Source of the DNA: Collinsella sp. | Lineage (GTDB): Bacteria > Actinomycetota > Coriobacteriia > Coriobacteriales > Coriobacteriaceae | NCBI GenBank assembly: GCA_018378775.1 | Contig: JAGZWV010000056.1 | Span: 1 to 8,967 of the forward strand | Direction of reading: 5' to 3' | DNA length: 8,967 bases | Shown here: piece after piece, positions 1 to 6,294 of the stretch | Numbering within the stretch: position 1 is the stretch's first letter | How the letters are laid out: each line of letters begins with the position of its first letter | Notes under the pieces: generated by a model | Databases searched by the model: none | Told to the model about the DNA's origin: nothing | The model's input: only the letters and a program-made list of their open reading frames with translations | Translations under genes and position numbers: made by a program

Positions 1-806
1 CAAGAGCTCGGCATTTACGTGATTCCGCTGCATGTGATTATCGAGGGCGAGGACCTGCTCGACCAGGTGCAGATTACCGCCCAAGAGTACGTCGCCCGCA
101 TGGCCGGCTCCGAGCAGCTGCCGCACACCTCGCAGCCGAGTGCCGGCGAGTTCAAGGAACTCTTTGACCGCGTGCGCGCCGACGGCCACGATAGCGCCAT
201 CTTTATCTCGCTGTGCAGCGAGTGGTCCGCCTGCTACGCCAACGCCAGCCTGACGGCCGAGACGCACGAGCTCGACGTGCGCTGCATCGACTCGCGCACC
301 GGCTCGGGCGCCGAGGGCCTGCTGGTGGAGTACGCGCTGGCCATGCGCGAGGACGGCCGCAGCCTGGACGAGACCGAGGCGCAGATCCGCGCGACGCTGC
401 CCGACGCCCACCTGCTGCTGATTCCCCGCACGCTCGAGAATCTCGTTAAGAACGGCCGCGCGCCCAAGCTCGCCGGCCAGCTCACGCAAATGCTCAACAT
501 TCGCCTGGCCGTTTCGCCGAGTGGAAATCGGGCGAGATCAAGGCCATAAAAAAGGGCCGCGGTGCCAAGCGCATCGTTACCAACACCATGGCCGATTGCC
601 TCGCATTTTTGGCCGAGTATCCGGGCTCCAGCGTGCGCGTGCTCACGACCGGCGCCGCCGAGGAGCAGGAGCTTGTCAACGAGGCACTCGCGGGTCAGGA
701 TTACGTAGACGCCGGCACCGGCCCCATCGGCTGCACCATCGCCACCCACGTAGGCGTCGACGCCATCGCCATCAGCTACTGCCCCCGCTACCAGCCAACT
801 CACTAG
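1..806 (+). pseudogene. DegV family fatty-acid-binding protein, 3' part, frameshifted
   Basis: DegV/FakB-family proteins bind a fatty acid; in FakAB systems they present it to a kinase for phosphorylation and entry into phospholipid synthesis. The window opens inside the gene, so roughly the first 20 residues are missing. Frame 1 gives family landmarks: YVIPLHVIIEG at the left edge, LPHTSQPS near 118-144, LVKNGRAPKLAGQLTQMLNIRLAV at 442-513. The reading frame then breaks: frame 1 runs to TAA at 547-549, while frame 3 continues the protein from base 513 as FAEWKSGEIKAIKKGRGAKR and later IATHVGVDAIAISY, ending in TAG at 804-806. One base is missing near 511-515 (GTTTC where GTTTTC would restore the frame). 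The usual SSxLSGTY segment reads CSEWSACYA. Family identity is clear from both halves; whether the frameshift is a real mutation or a sequence error cannot be told here. Confidence 0.85.
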
Positions 807-819
807 GGACGCCCACATC

Positions 820-886
820 AGTTGCGGTGGAATAGGGACTGTTTTTGGCTTATTAGCCGCCAATCAATCCCTATTCCACCGCAACT
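820..886. repeat. REP-like palindrome, family A, copy 1
   Basis: Bases 820-838 (AGTTGCGGTGGAATAGGGA) are perfectly complementary to 868-886, with a 29-base spacer that starts CTGTTTTTGGC. A short inner stem, 847-850 with 855-858, sits inside the spacer. It begins 13 bases after the degV stop. A second copy lies at 4518-4584. There is no run of T directly after the stem, so it is a poor intrinsic terminator and more like a dispersed REP/BIME-type element. That class is often moved by RAYT-type Y1 transposases, but none is seen in this window. Confidence 0.85.
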
Positions 887-901
887 TAGAAGCAGTTCAT
901 T

Positions 902-966
902 TGGGACGGGGCTAAAAAGACTGGTATCAAACGTTTCAGACCAGTCTTTTAGCCCCGTCCCATTTT
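902..966. repeat. Long hairpin, REP-like family B, possible degV terminator
   Basis: TGGGACGGGGCTAAAA (902-917) followed by GACTGGT (919-925) pairs with 940-962, giving a 23-pair stem broken only by one bulged A at 918. The 14-base loop carries the self-complementary AAACGTTT (929-936). Four T follow at 963-966, so on the + strand the structure could end degV transcription. Its length and perfection go beyond a normal terminator, and its GGGAC core is shared with the palindromes at 820, 4518 and 7551, which suggests a dispersed intergenic element. Confidence 0.8.
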
Positions 967-973
967 ACCTACC

Positions 974-1103
974 CTACATCAGCCCGCTCAGGGCGATGTC
1001 GACGGCTTCGTTGAGGTCGTCGGTGATGTGGACAAGGTCTGGATCGAGTGGGCTGATCATGCCGGCATCCATCACCGGGCCGTTGAGCCAGTCGAACAGG
1101 CCC
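974..1103 (-). pseudogene. Detached 3' tail of a LOG-family gene (direct repeat of 5323-5452)
   Basis: On the minus strand this segment encodes GLFDWLNGPVMDAGMISP and onward through DDLNEAVDIALSGLM to a TAG stop at 974-976. That is the last 42 residues of the intact LOG protein encoded at 5323-6081, with only two substitutions (S to D and S to G). At the DNA level 109 of 130 bases match by hand count, so most changes are silent. Similarity begins exactly at the stop codon and fades at about 1104-1121, where a gapped remnant (ctcgcggtacccactgg) still resembles 5460-5476. Upstream codons are lost, so the piece is not a gene. It may be the original end of the resident LOG gene, cut off when the DNA to its right arrived. 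Confidence 0.85.
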
Positions 1104-1121
1104 CTCGCGGTACCCACTGGA

Positions 1122-1521
1122 CAAAAAATGGCAAATATGAGTACCGCCACCAAATTAGTAGCAGCAAAATCTCGCCGGAATTGATCATTTCGATCAATTC
1201 CACGTCTTGCCAAGGCTCAAAATTCCGTGTTTAGTGGGTTAGATATATAGAATAATGTGGAATTGGTATTCTATTCTTACCAAATGTTATGAGACTACAT
1301 TAACAACAGTACTCATATTTGACGTTATTTGACCACGGAGTCATTCGAGGACCCCTCCCCACGCCGCCAACACGCCCCATAGCCGCCAAAACACCTTTAA
1401 CAACAGCCGCCGCACGTTTTGGCACCGGCTAATTGCCACTCACGGATCGGTACCCCACTATTACCGAACCAAAATCGAAGTCGCATATCTCATAAAGCTG
1501 AAATGACGTACCCTCATCCCA
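1122..1521. other. 400-base non-coding, AT-richer leader before the primase-helicase gene
   Basis: I find no convincing gene here. The base composition changes from the GC-rich flank to AT-rich stretches such as 1241-1320. It contains a perfect 10-base inverted repeat (1177-1201), a weaker hairpin with arms ATTGGTA/TACCAAA at 1262-1284, and an 8-base GCCAAAAC/GTTTTGGC pair at 1385-1423. TTGACG at 1319-1324 and TTGCCA at about 1433 resemble -35 boxes but lack a good -10 at the right spacing, so I do not call a promoter. The promoter and any control sites of the downstream gene should lie here. Confidence 0.55.
1177..1201. promoter_or_regulatory. Operator-like inverted repeat
   Basis: GGAATTGATC (1177-1186) and GATCAATTCC (1192-1201) are perfect inverted repeats around ATTTC. 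The size and AT-rich symmetry suit a repressor dimer site. It lies about 320 bases before the primase-helicase start and close to the apparent left edge of the island, so a recombination or boundary role is equally possible. The role is inferred; only the symmetry is seen. Confidence 0.4.
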
Positions 1522-4476
1522 ATGAACGCTGACAAGAATGGCATTCAAATGAGCAACGCCGTGCATCAATACGCCCTTTTCGGGAACGCCTTATTCAAAC
1601 TCAATAAAACGGTTGTCCACGCTTCAGATCCGCGTAAGCAGATCGTAATCTGTAGCAACGGTCCAGACATCCGTTACGCAACACTCGAAGAATGGGACAA
1701 AGCCGGCAAATCTTTCGGCGAACGTGCACAGACCGAGGGCATCGTCACCAGCGCGAGCCCAGCGCGCGACAAACTCGAGCTCTTTCGCAATCTTTTTACC
1801 GGCCGCAAAGATGTGCACGCTCACGGGTATCGCAGAAAAGACGGGGGCATCGGCTATACACCCGCCTGCGCAAATGAGTGGAAGCCAGGCATTTGCCCCA
1901 AAGCAAACCATCACAGAATTAAATGCGCTGAATGTCGCAGCCGCACATTCCTTGAGCTGAACGATGCCGCCATTATCGCCCATTTCAAAGGCAGCGACGA
2001 CAGGCTCCGGGACGTCATAGGTCAATATGTTCTCGACAAAGACTGCAACACAAATGTCCTTGTCATTGATTTTGACAAAGCCGATTGGAAAGAAGCGACA
2101 AACGCTATCAGGCTTGTCGTAAAAAACCATGGAATTAACGCTGCGGTCGAGCGATCAAGGTCAGGCAACGGCGCGCATATCTGGTTTTTCTTCCTAGAAC
2201 CTATAAACGCAAAGACAGCACGAGATTTCGGTAGCTGCCTTATCGCCGAAGCAGCGGCACTCAACAAGACAATCACCTTCGAAGCCTTTGACCGAATGAT
2301 ACCCGCGCAGTCCACCATTCCTGAAGGCGGCTTTGGAAATCTCATTGCGCTGCCCTTTCAGGGAAAAGCGCAGCGGGAAGGAAACAGCGTATTTGTTGAC
2401 GAACGATTCGAGCCCTTTCCCGACCAATGGCTTTACCTTTCGCAAATCCAACTAATCTCGCGTGCGACGGTGGATCGTCTGATCGAGGACACCAAAAACA
2501 AACCGCTTGGAATAGCAACAGCTGCAGCGACAAACAAAACCAGGCGCAATGTCCAAAAGCCACGAAAGCGGCTCCCGCTCACGCCACGAGACTTCCCCTC
2601 GAACCTGCTCGTCACACAAGCCGATATGCTCTACATCCCCGAAAAGTCTCTGAGCCCGGCAGCTCAAATGGAAATCCGCAGGCTTGCGACATTTGCCAAC
2701 CCGGAGTTCTTCCGTGCGCAATCTATGCATCAATCAGTATTCGGCAAACCGCGACTCATAGACCTCAGCGAACTTAGAGATGGCCGCGTCGCGATTCCCA
2801 GAGGCTGCAAAGCCCAACTTGAGCAGCTGATTCAAGAAGCCCACGTTACTGCCCATTATTCAGACGAACGTAGCACAGGCAATCCAATTGAGATGGCATT
2901 CAAAGGGACCCTTCATCCCGAACAGCAAATTGCCGCCGACCAGATGCTTGAATACGAAGACGGAATCATGTCTGCGCCAACGGGCTTCGGTAAAACCGTC
3001 ATCGGAGCTTATCTTATTGCCGCCGTTGGTCTTCCGGCGCTCGTCATTGTTCCAAAGACCGCGCTCATAGCCCAATGGAAATCGCAGCTCGAACGATTTC
3101 TCGACATTACGGACACCAGAGAGCCGGTCCGAACGCCAAAAGGACGAATCAGCAAAAAGCAACCTCCCCTTATTGGACAAATCGGAGGGGGCAAAACCGC
3201 CGTCAGCGGCCTTATCGACGTCGCTTCCTTTCAGTCGCTATCTGGCAAAGACTCCCAAACCGGGGAGCCGATAGTTAAGAACCTTGTTCGTAATTACGGC
3301 CTCATTATCTGCGACGAATGCCACCATGCTGCCGCGCCACAGCTCGAGCTCGTCCTCAAGTCCGCTCCAGCCAAATATATATATGGCCTCTCCGCGACAC
3401 CCGAGCGCTCCGACGGACTCACGCGGGCGCTCTCGATGCTCTGCGGCCCGCTTCGCTATGTCATCGATCCAAAAACGCAGGCAATTCAGCAGGGCATCCA
3501 GCGCATCGTTCGACCGAGATTTACCGGCATTCGGCTATCCGCCTACGAGCCGGATGCAAGCTTCAATCAGATTCTCGATATGCTGTGTGCACATGCGGCA
3601 AGAAACGAATTGATTGTCGATGACGCCCTCGAAGCAGCGTCAAACGGTCGACATCCGCTCATACTATCCAAAAGGAAAAAGCATGCTGAGGAACTGTTCA
3701 GGTTGCTTAATGATCGCAGACACGAGCCCATACTCTTAACCGGAGAAATCGGCGCCAAAGAAAGAAAAGCGATACTGAACAGTCTTCCCGGCTTTGAGCA
3801 TGAACATCGAATCATCGTCGCCACCGAAAGCCTTCTGAGCGAGGGCTTCGATCTGTCCTACCTTGACACCCTTTTCATTGCCACGCCGATATCTTGGGAC
3901 GGCAGCGTAACGCAGCAGGTGGGCAGACTGCACAGAAGCCACGAGGGCAAGCAACAGGTTGAGATATTCGACTACATTGACCTGTCGATACCCATGCTCG
4001 CCCGCATGTACCAGAAAAGACTCAAGACGTACGCCAAGTTGGGGTACGAAATTTATTCAGCAGAGGACAGCGAGCAACCCGATTACAACATTCTCATAGA
4101 GCCGGCAAACGCTATTGAGGCATTAATTAAAGACATCACCGGTGCCACAAAGAGTGCCTTCATAGCCGCATCCTACGCATCCGCCACATGCCTCACGAAA
4201 CTCACCACCACACTCGCAGGCGCAGCCGCCCGTGGGATTACCCTTGAGGTTTATGTTGCCTCACCTCCGCGCGATGACGCGAAAGCGATTTTTGCCGAGA
4301 TGAACGTCGACTATTCCGTCAAGGCCAAAGGGCGGCTGTGCGCGGCCGTGATTGACGAGGAAACTGTCTGGTACGGGACTATCCCGCTGCTGGCATTCCC
4401 CAAGAAAGAAGACCGCAGCATCCGTTTCAAAAGCAACGAAGTCGCCGCTGAGTTTTTGAGCGAAATCCAGCAATGA
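1522..4476 (+). CDS. TOTE conflict-system-type primase / SF2 helicase with C-terminal PLD-like domain
   Basis: A 984-residue multidomain protein predicted to act on nucleic acid in defence against foreign elements. Residues about 80-320 match the archaeo-eukaryotic primase domain of TOTE systems: a Cys cluster C116/C125/C135/C138 likely binding zinc, the acidic pair D183-F-D185, the S-G-N-G-A-H219 motif and D257 in FDRMIP. A basic linker (about 338-352) leads to an SF2 helicase: Walker A 485-492 (APTGFGKT), DECH box 598-601, SAT 624-626 and QQVGRLHR ending at R805. Residues about 864-984 resemble the phospholipase-D-like domain of related helicases (VIDEETVWYG), but the HxK positions read R938 and C940 and the GSxN turn reads GTIP, so that nuclease site looks dead. 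ATG 1522 is the first start after an in-frame stop at 1504; neither it nor ATG 1549 has a clear ribosome site. Composition looks less GC-rich than the neighbours, suggesting transfer. Confidence 0.88.
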   Translation: MNADKNGIQMSNAVHQYALFGNALFKLNKTVVHASDPRKQIVICSNGPDIRYATLEEWDKAGKSFGERAQTEGIVTSASPARDKLELFRNLFTGRKDVHAHGYRRKDGGIGYTPACANEWKPGICPKANHHRIKCAECRSRTFLELNDAAIIAHFKGSDDRLRDVIGQYVLDKDCNTNVLVIDFDKADWKEATNAIRLVVKNHGINAAVERSRSGNGAHIWFFFLEPINAKTARDFGSCLIAEAAALNKTITFEAFDRMIPAQSTIPEGGFGNLIALPFQGKAQREGNSVFVDERFEPFPDQWLYLSQIQLISRATVDRLIEDTKNKPLGIATAAATNKTRRNVQKPRKRLPLTPRDFPSNLLVTQADMLYIPEKSLSPAAQMEIRRLATFANPEFFRAQSMHQSVFGKPRLIDLSELRDGRVAIPRGCKAQLEQLIQEAHVTAHYSDERSTGNPIEMAFKGTLHPEQQIAADQMLEYEDGIMSAPTGFGKTVIGAYLIAAVGLPALVIVPKTALIAQWKSQLERFLDITDTREPVRTPKGRISKKQPPLIGQIGGGKTAVSGLIDVASFQSLSGKDSQTGEPIVKNLVRNYGLIICDECHHAAAPQLELVLKSAPAKYIYGLSATPERSDGLTRALSMLCGPLRYVIDPKTQAIQQGIQRIVRPRFTGIRLSAYEPDASFNQILDMLCAHAARNELIVDDALEAASNGRHPLILSKRKKHAEELFRLLNDRRHEPILLTGEIGAKERKAILNSLPGFEHEHRIIVATESLLSEGFDLSYLDTLFIATPISWDGSVTQQVGRLHRSHEGKQQVEIFDYIDLSIPMLARMYQKRLKTYAKLGYEIYSAEDSEQPDYNILIEPANAIEALIKDITGATKSAFIAASYASATCLTKLTTTLAGAAARGITLEVYVASPPRDDAKAIFAEMNVDYSVKAKGRLCAAVIDEETVWYGTIPLLAFPKKEDRSIRFKSNEVAAEFLSEIQQ

Positions 4477-4517
4477 GGAGAACCGGGGGCCGCAGCAGCG
4501 AACGGGGCGCGCCTATC

Positions 4518-4584
4518 AGTTGCGGTGAAATAGGGACTGTTTTTGGCCAATCGACCGCAAATCAGTCCCTATTCCACCGCAACT
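4518..4584. repeat. REP-like palindrome, family A, copy 2
   Basis: Arms 4518-4538 and 4564-4584 are complementary over 21 bases with one A/C mismatch (GGTGAAAT against ATTCCACC). The left arm and spacer start (ATCAGTTGCGGTG...GACTGTTTTTGGC) repeat those of the 820 copy with one change; the spacers then diverge. It lies 41 bases after the primase-helicase stop, between two convergent genes, where it might also slow transcription from both sides. Confidence 0.85.
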
Positions 4585-4597
4585 TGGAAATCGGCGA

Positions 4598-4906
4598 TCA
4601 GCCCAGCGGACCCTGAAACAGTTCCTCATGCGAGCCCATTCTCACCAGCCTAATCACTGGGTTAGTCTTATGGGGAAGATAAAGAACGACCACATCGACC
4701 AAGCCATCGGATAGGTGGAAATCGATGTGGCCGTTGTAGTTTCCGCCCGGGTTTGAGAGCTCGTGGGCGCCATACTCCGCCGGAAGTGACCCATGAGCCA
4801 CAAGCTCTGCAACCGCCGCTTTAAACTCACTTTTTAGCTGCGGATGCATGCGCATCGTTCGTTTGTAGTCCGCCTTAAATTGAGCCTCGACTTTAATCTC
4901 GAACAT
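4598..4906 (-). CDS. YafQ-family type II toxin (RelE superfamily mRNA interferase)
   Basis: A 102-residue protein of the RelE/ParE fold. YafQ proteins cut mRNA in the ribosome and are held inactive by a DinJ antitoxin. The family pattern is visible: the N-terminal helix pair (FKADYKRTMRMHPQLKSEF), then AH48EL, the G59-H-I-D-F-H64-L-S-D67 segment, and MGSH93EELF97 near the C-terminus. H48, H64, D67, H93 and F97 line up by eye with E. coli YafQ H50, H63, D67, H87 and F91, so the active site looks intact. The length is slightly above the usual 90 or so residues because of an extra loop and a C-terminal QGPLG. The start follows GAGGA (4913-4917 on the complement), six bases away, inside the end of the antitoxin gene. 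Only two bases separate the antitoxin stop from this ATG, so the pair is co-transcribed and probably translationally coupled. Confidence 0.9.
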   Translation of the reverse strand: MFEIKVEAQFKADYKRTMRMHPQLKSEFKAAVAELVAHGSLPAEYGAHELSNPGGNYNGHIDFHLSDGLVDVVVLYLPHKTNPVIRLVRMGSHEELFQGPLG

Positions 4907-4908
4907 CG

Positions 4909-5208
4909 CTATTCCTCATCGAGGAATGACATAAGCTCATCAGCGTTATTGAATGACGGACTATCGTCCGGCAAAATCCCCAACTCATGAGCCTCGGCGA
5001 TCACCATGGCACGCCTCGTCGCCTCGTTGGGCATCTCCGCCCTTCCTACAATCTCAAAAGGAATCTTTCGCTGATTTACCAGCTGCCGAACGGCAAGATT
5101 GAGATAGGAATTGAGGCTGAGGCCGACCGAATCCAAGAACTCAGTCGCCTGCTCCTTGAGCCCCTCTTCGAGGCGAACCGTCGTAGGCTTAACCGTTGCA
5201 GTAGACAT
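4909..5208 (-). CDS. RelB/DinJ-family antitoxin
   Basis: A 99-residue antitoxin, partner of the YafQ-type toxin directly downstream. It starts with a ribbon-helix-helix DNA-binding region: strand TTVRLEEGL (residues 9-17), helix KEQATEFLDSVGL, then the characteristic LSLNSYLNLAVRQLVNQRKIPFEI. This is followed by an acidic, probably flexible tail (ILPDDSPSF...DELMSFLDEE) that would wrap the toxin. The frame is open for 31 more codons upstream, but the ATG at 5206-5208 has an excellent AGGAGG six bases before it and yields the normal family length, so the longer form is rejected. Such antitoxins repress their own operon; an imperfect inverted repeat at 5256-5291 is a natural target. Confidence 0.9.
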   Translation of the reverse strand: MSTATVKPTTVRLEEGLKEQATEFLDSVGLSLNSYLNLAVRQLVNQRKIPFEIVGRAEMPNEATRRAMVIAEAHELGILPDDSPSFNNADELMSFLDEE

Positions 5209-5214
5209 ACGCGA

Positions 5215-5220
5215 CCTCCT
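5215..5220 (-). promoter_or_regulatory. Strong ribosome binding site fixing the antitoxin start
   Basis: The complement reads AGGAGG, six bases before ATG 5208, and is the strongest Shine-Dalgarno match near this gene. It favours the 99-residue product over the open reading frame that extends to 5301. Confidence 0.8.
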
Positions 5221-5255
5221 TGCCCTCGTCTTTTGCATCAGTATACCCAATATAA

Positions 5256-5291
5256 ATGGCAACCTGACGTTAGATAGCATCAGATTGCCAT
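5256..5291. promoter_or_regulatory. Operator-like inverted repeat upstream of the toxin-antitoxin operon
   Basis: ATGGCAACCTGACG (5256-5269) and CATCAGATTGCCAT (5278-5291) are inverted repeats matching at 12 of 14 positions around an 8-base centre. It lies about 50 bases before the antitoxin start. On the minus strand TATACT (complement of 5240-5245) could be a -10 box, with the right arm near the -35 region, so a protein bound here would block transcription. DinJ/RelB antitoxins bind such sites; that this is the site is inference. Confidence 0.5.
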
Positions 5292-5322
5292 GCATATTCA
5301 TGTCGCGGTAGACACGATTGCT

Positions 5323-6081
5323 CTACATCAACCCGCTGAGCGCAATGTCAACGGCCTCGTTGAGGTCGTCGGTAATGTGTACCAGATCCGGGTCGAGCGG
5401 GCTAATCATACTGGCGCTCATTACCGGGCCGTTAAGCCAGTCGAACAGGCCCTGCCAGTACTCGGTGCCCACCAGCACAAGCGGCATGCGCTTGACCTTG
5501 TGCGTTTGCACCAGCGTGAGCACCTCGAACATCTCGTCGAGTGTGCCAAACCCGCCGGGAAAAACAATAGCGCCCGAGCTGTATTTGACGAACATGGTCT
5601 TGCGCACAAAGAAGTAACGGAAGTCCATACCAAGGTTCACGTATTTGTTGAGCCCCTGCTCGTGCGGCAGCTCAATGCCCAAACCAACTGACTTGCCGTT
5701 GACGCTCGCCGCCCCCTTATTAGCCGCTTCCATGACACCAGGACCACCGCCGGTGATAACCGCCACGCCGCGCTGGGCAATCTTACGGCCGACTGTGCGC
5801 GCCGCCTTGTAGAGCGGATCGGTCTTGGGCGTGCGGGCGCTGCCGAAGATGGTCACCGCAGGACCAAGCTCGGCAAGCGCGCCAAAGCCATCGACGAATT
5901 CTGCCTGAATACGAAGGACGCGCCACGGATCGGCATGCAACCAGTCGGTTGAATCTTCGGGCGCCAGCAGGTTGGCGTAGGTGTTGTCCTTAGGAATCAT
6001 GGGGCCGCGCATAACCACGGGGCCGCGGCGGTACGTCTCGTCGTAGGCAGGCTCGCCCTCGACATTCTCGTTCTTAATCAT
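5323..6081 (-). CDS. LOG-family (TIGR00730 type) nucleoside-monophosphate phosphoribohydrolase
   Basis: A 252-residue cytosolic protein with the Rossmann-like LOG fold. Characterised members cleave the N-glycosidic bond of (cytokinin) nucleoside 5'-monophosphates to free base and ribose 5-phosphate; in bacteria the true substrate is often unknown. Family signatures are GSAR at 80-83, GGGPGVMEAANKGA at 111-124, R160-K161-x-M163, and PGGFGTLDE at 175-183, including the catalytic E183. An N-terminal extension of about 50 residues precedes the fold, as in the longer subgroup. ATG 6081 is chosen because AGGAG lies five bases before it; an upstream frame to 6183 crosses a terminator hairpin and is unlikely. 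The last 42 codons are duplicated at 974-1103, so this 3' end may be hybrid or replaced. It starts 214 bases after tgt, with a terminator between them. Confidence 0.88.
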   Translation of the reverse strand: MIKNENVEGEPAYDETYRRGPVVMRGPMIPKDNTYANLLAPEDSTDWLHADPWRVLRIQAEFVDGFGALAELGPAVTIFGSARTPKTDPLYKAARTVGRKIAQRGVAVITGGGPGVMEAANKGAASVNGKSVGLGIELPHEQGLNKYVNLGMDFRYFFVRKTMFVKYSSGAIVFPGGFGTLDEMFEVLTLVQTHKVKRMPLVLVGTEYWQGLFDWLNGPVMSASMISPLDPDLVHITDDLNEAVDIALSGLM

Positions 6082-6086
6082 GGGTA

Positions 6087-6091
6087 CTCCT
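6087..6091 (-). promoter_or_regulatory. Ribosome binding site fixing the LOG-family gene start
   Basis: The complement reads AGGAG, five bases before ATG 6081. It lies only six bases after the T-rich tail of the hairpin at 6098-6145, so the terminator and the translation start are almost contiguous. Confidence 0.7.
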
Positions 6092-6097
6092 ATCGAG

Positions 6098-6145
6098 AAA
6101 AAGAAAAACGGGCGGGGTCGACGCCATGCGCCAAACACCCGCCCG
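6098..6145 (-). terminator. Intrinsic terminator between tgt and the LOG-family gene
   Basis: On the minus strand CGGGCGGG pairs with CCCGCCCG (6138-6145 with 6109-6116), closing a 21-base loop, and is followed by TTTTTCTTTTT (complement of 6098-6108). This is a textbook rho-independent terminator. It should end the tgt transcript. Because it ends only 16 bases before the LOG start codon, no promoter fits between them. A LOG mRNA must therefore pass through it, which makes attenuation or partial read-through possible. Confidence 0.75.
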
Positions 6146-6294
6146 AACATCAACCATTCGGTATGGTACCCACGATGCATCAAGTGCTTGCAAGCTATCG
6201 GTCATCGGTCGCGCAGACGGTGTTAGCGAACGTGATGACCGGCCAGCGCTCGCCCCTTGCCGTTGCTAGCGCTCTGCAAGCGCCCGCGCCGCTC

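Noticed and set aside
511..516. Programmed -1 frameshifting in degV
   Set aside because: GTTTC is not an X-XXY-YYZ slippery site, no hairpin or Shine-Dalgarno stimulator is evident just after it, and DegV proteins are not known to be made that way.
820..962. A CRISPR-like repeat array
   Set aside because: The two structures are different palindromes, not repeats with regular spacers, and no cas gene is present.
974..1213. A 79-codon minus-strand frame covering the LOG tail fragment
   Set aside because: Its first 35 or so residues match nothing in the LOG protein, its start would be TTG without a ribosome site, and the remainder is a copied gene end. I treat it as a remnant, not a gene.
1522..4476. 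Type I restriction HsdR or UvrB-like helicase as identity for the large protein
   Set aside because: The N-terminal Cys cluster and primase motifs (IDFD, SGNGAH, FDR) and the PLD-like C-terminus do not fit those families; no methylase or specificity gene is nearby.
5209..5301. A 31-residue N-terminal extension of the antitoxin
   Set aside because: AGGAGG six bases before ATG 5208 and the normal family length support the short form; the extension would also read through the operator-like repeat.
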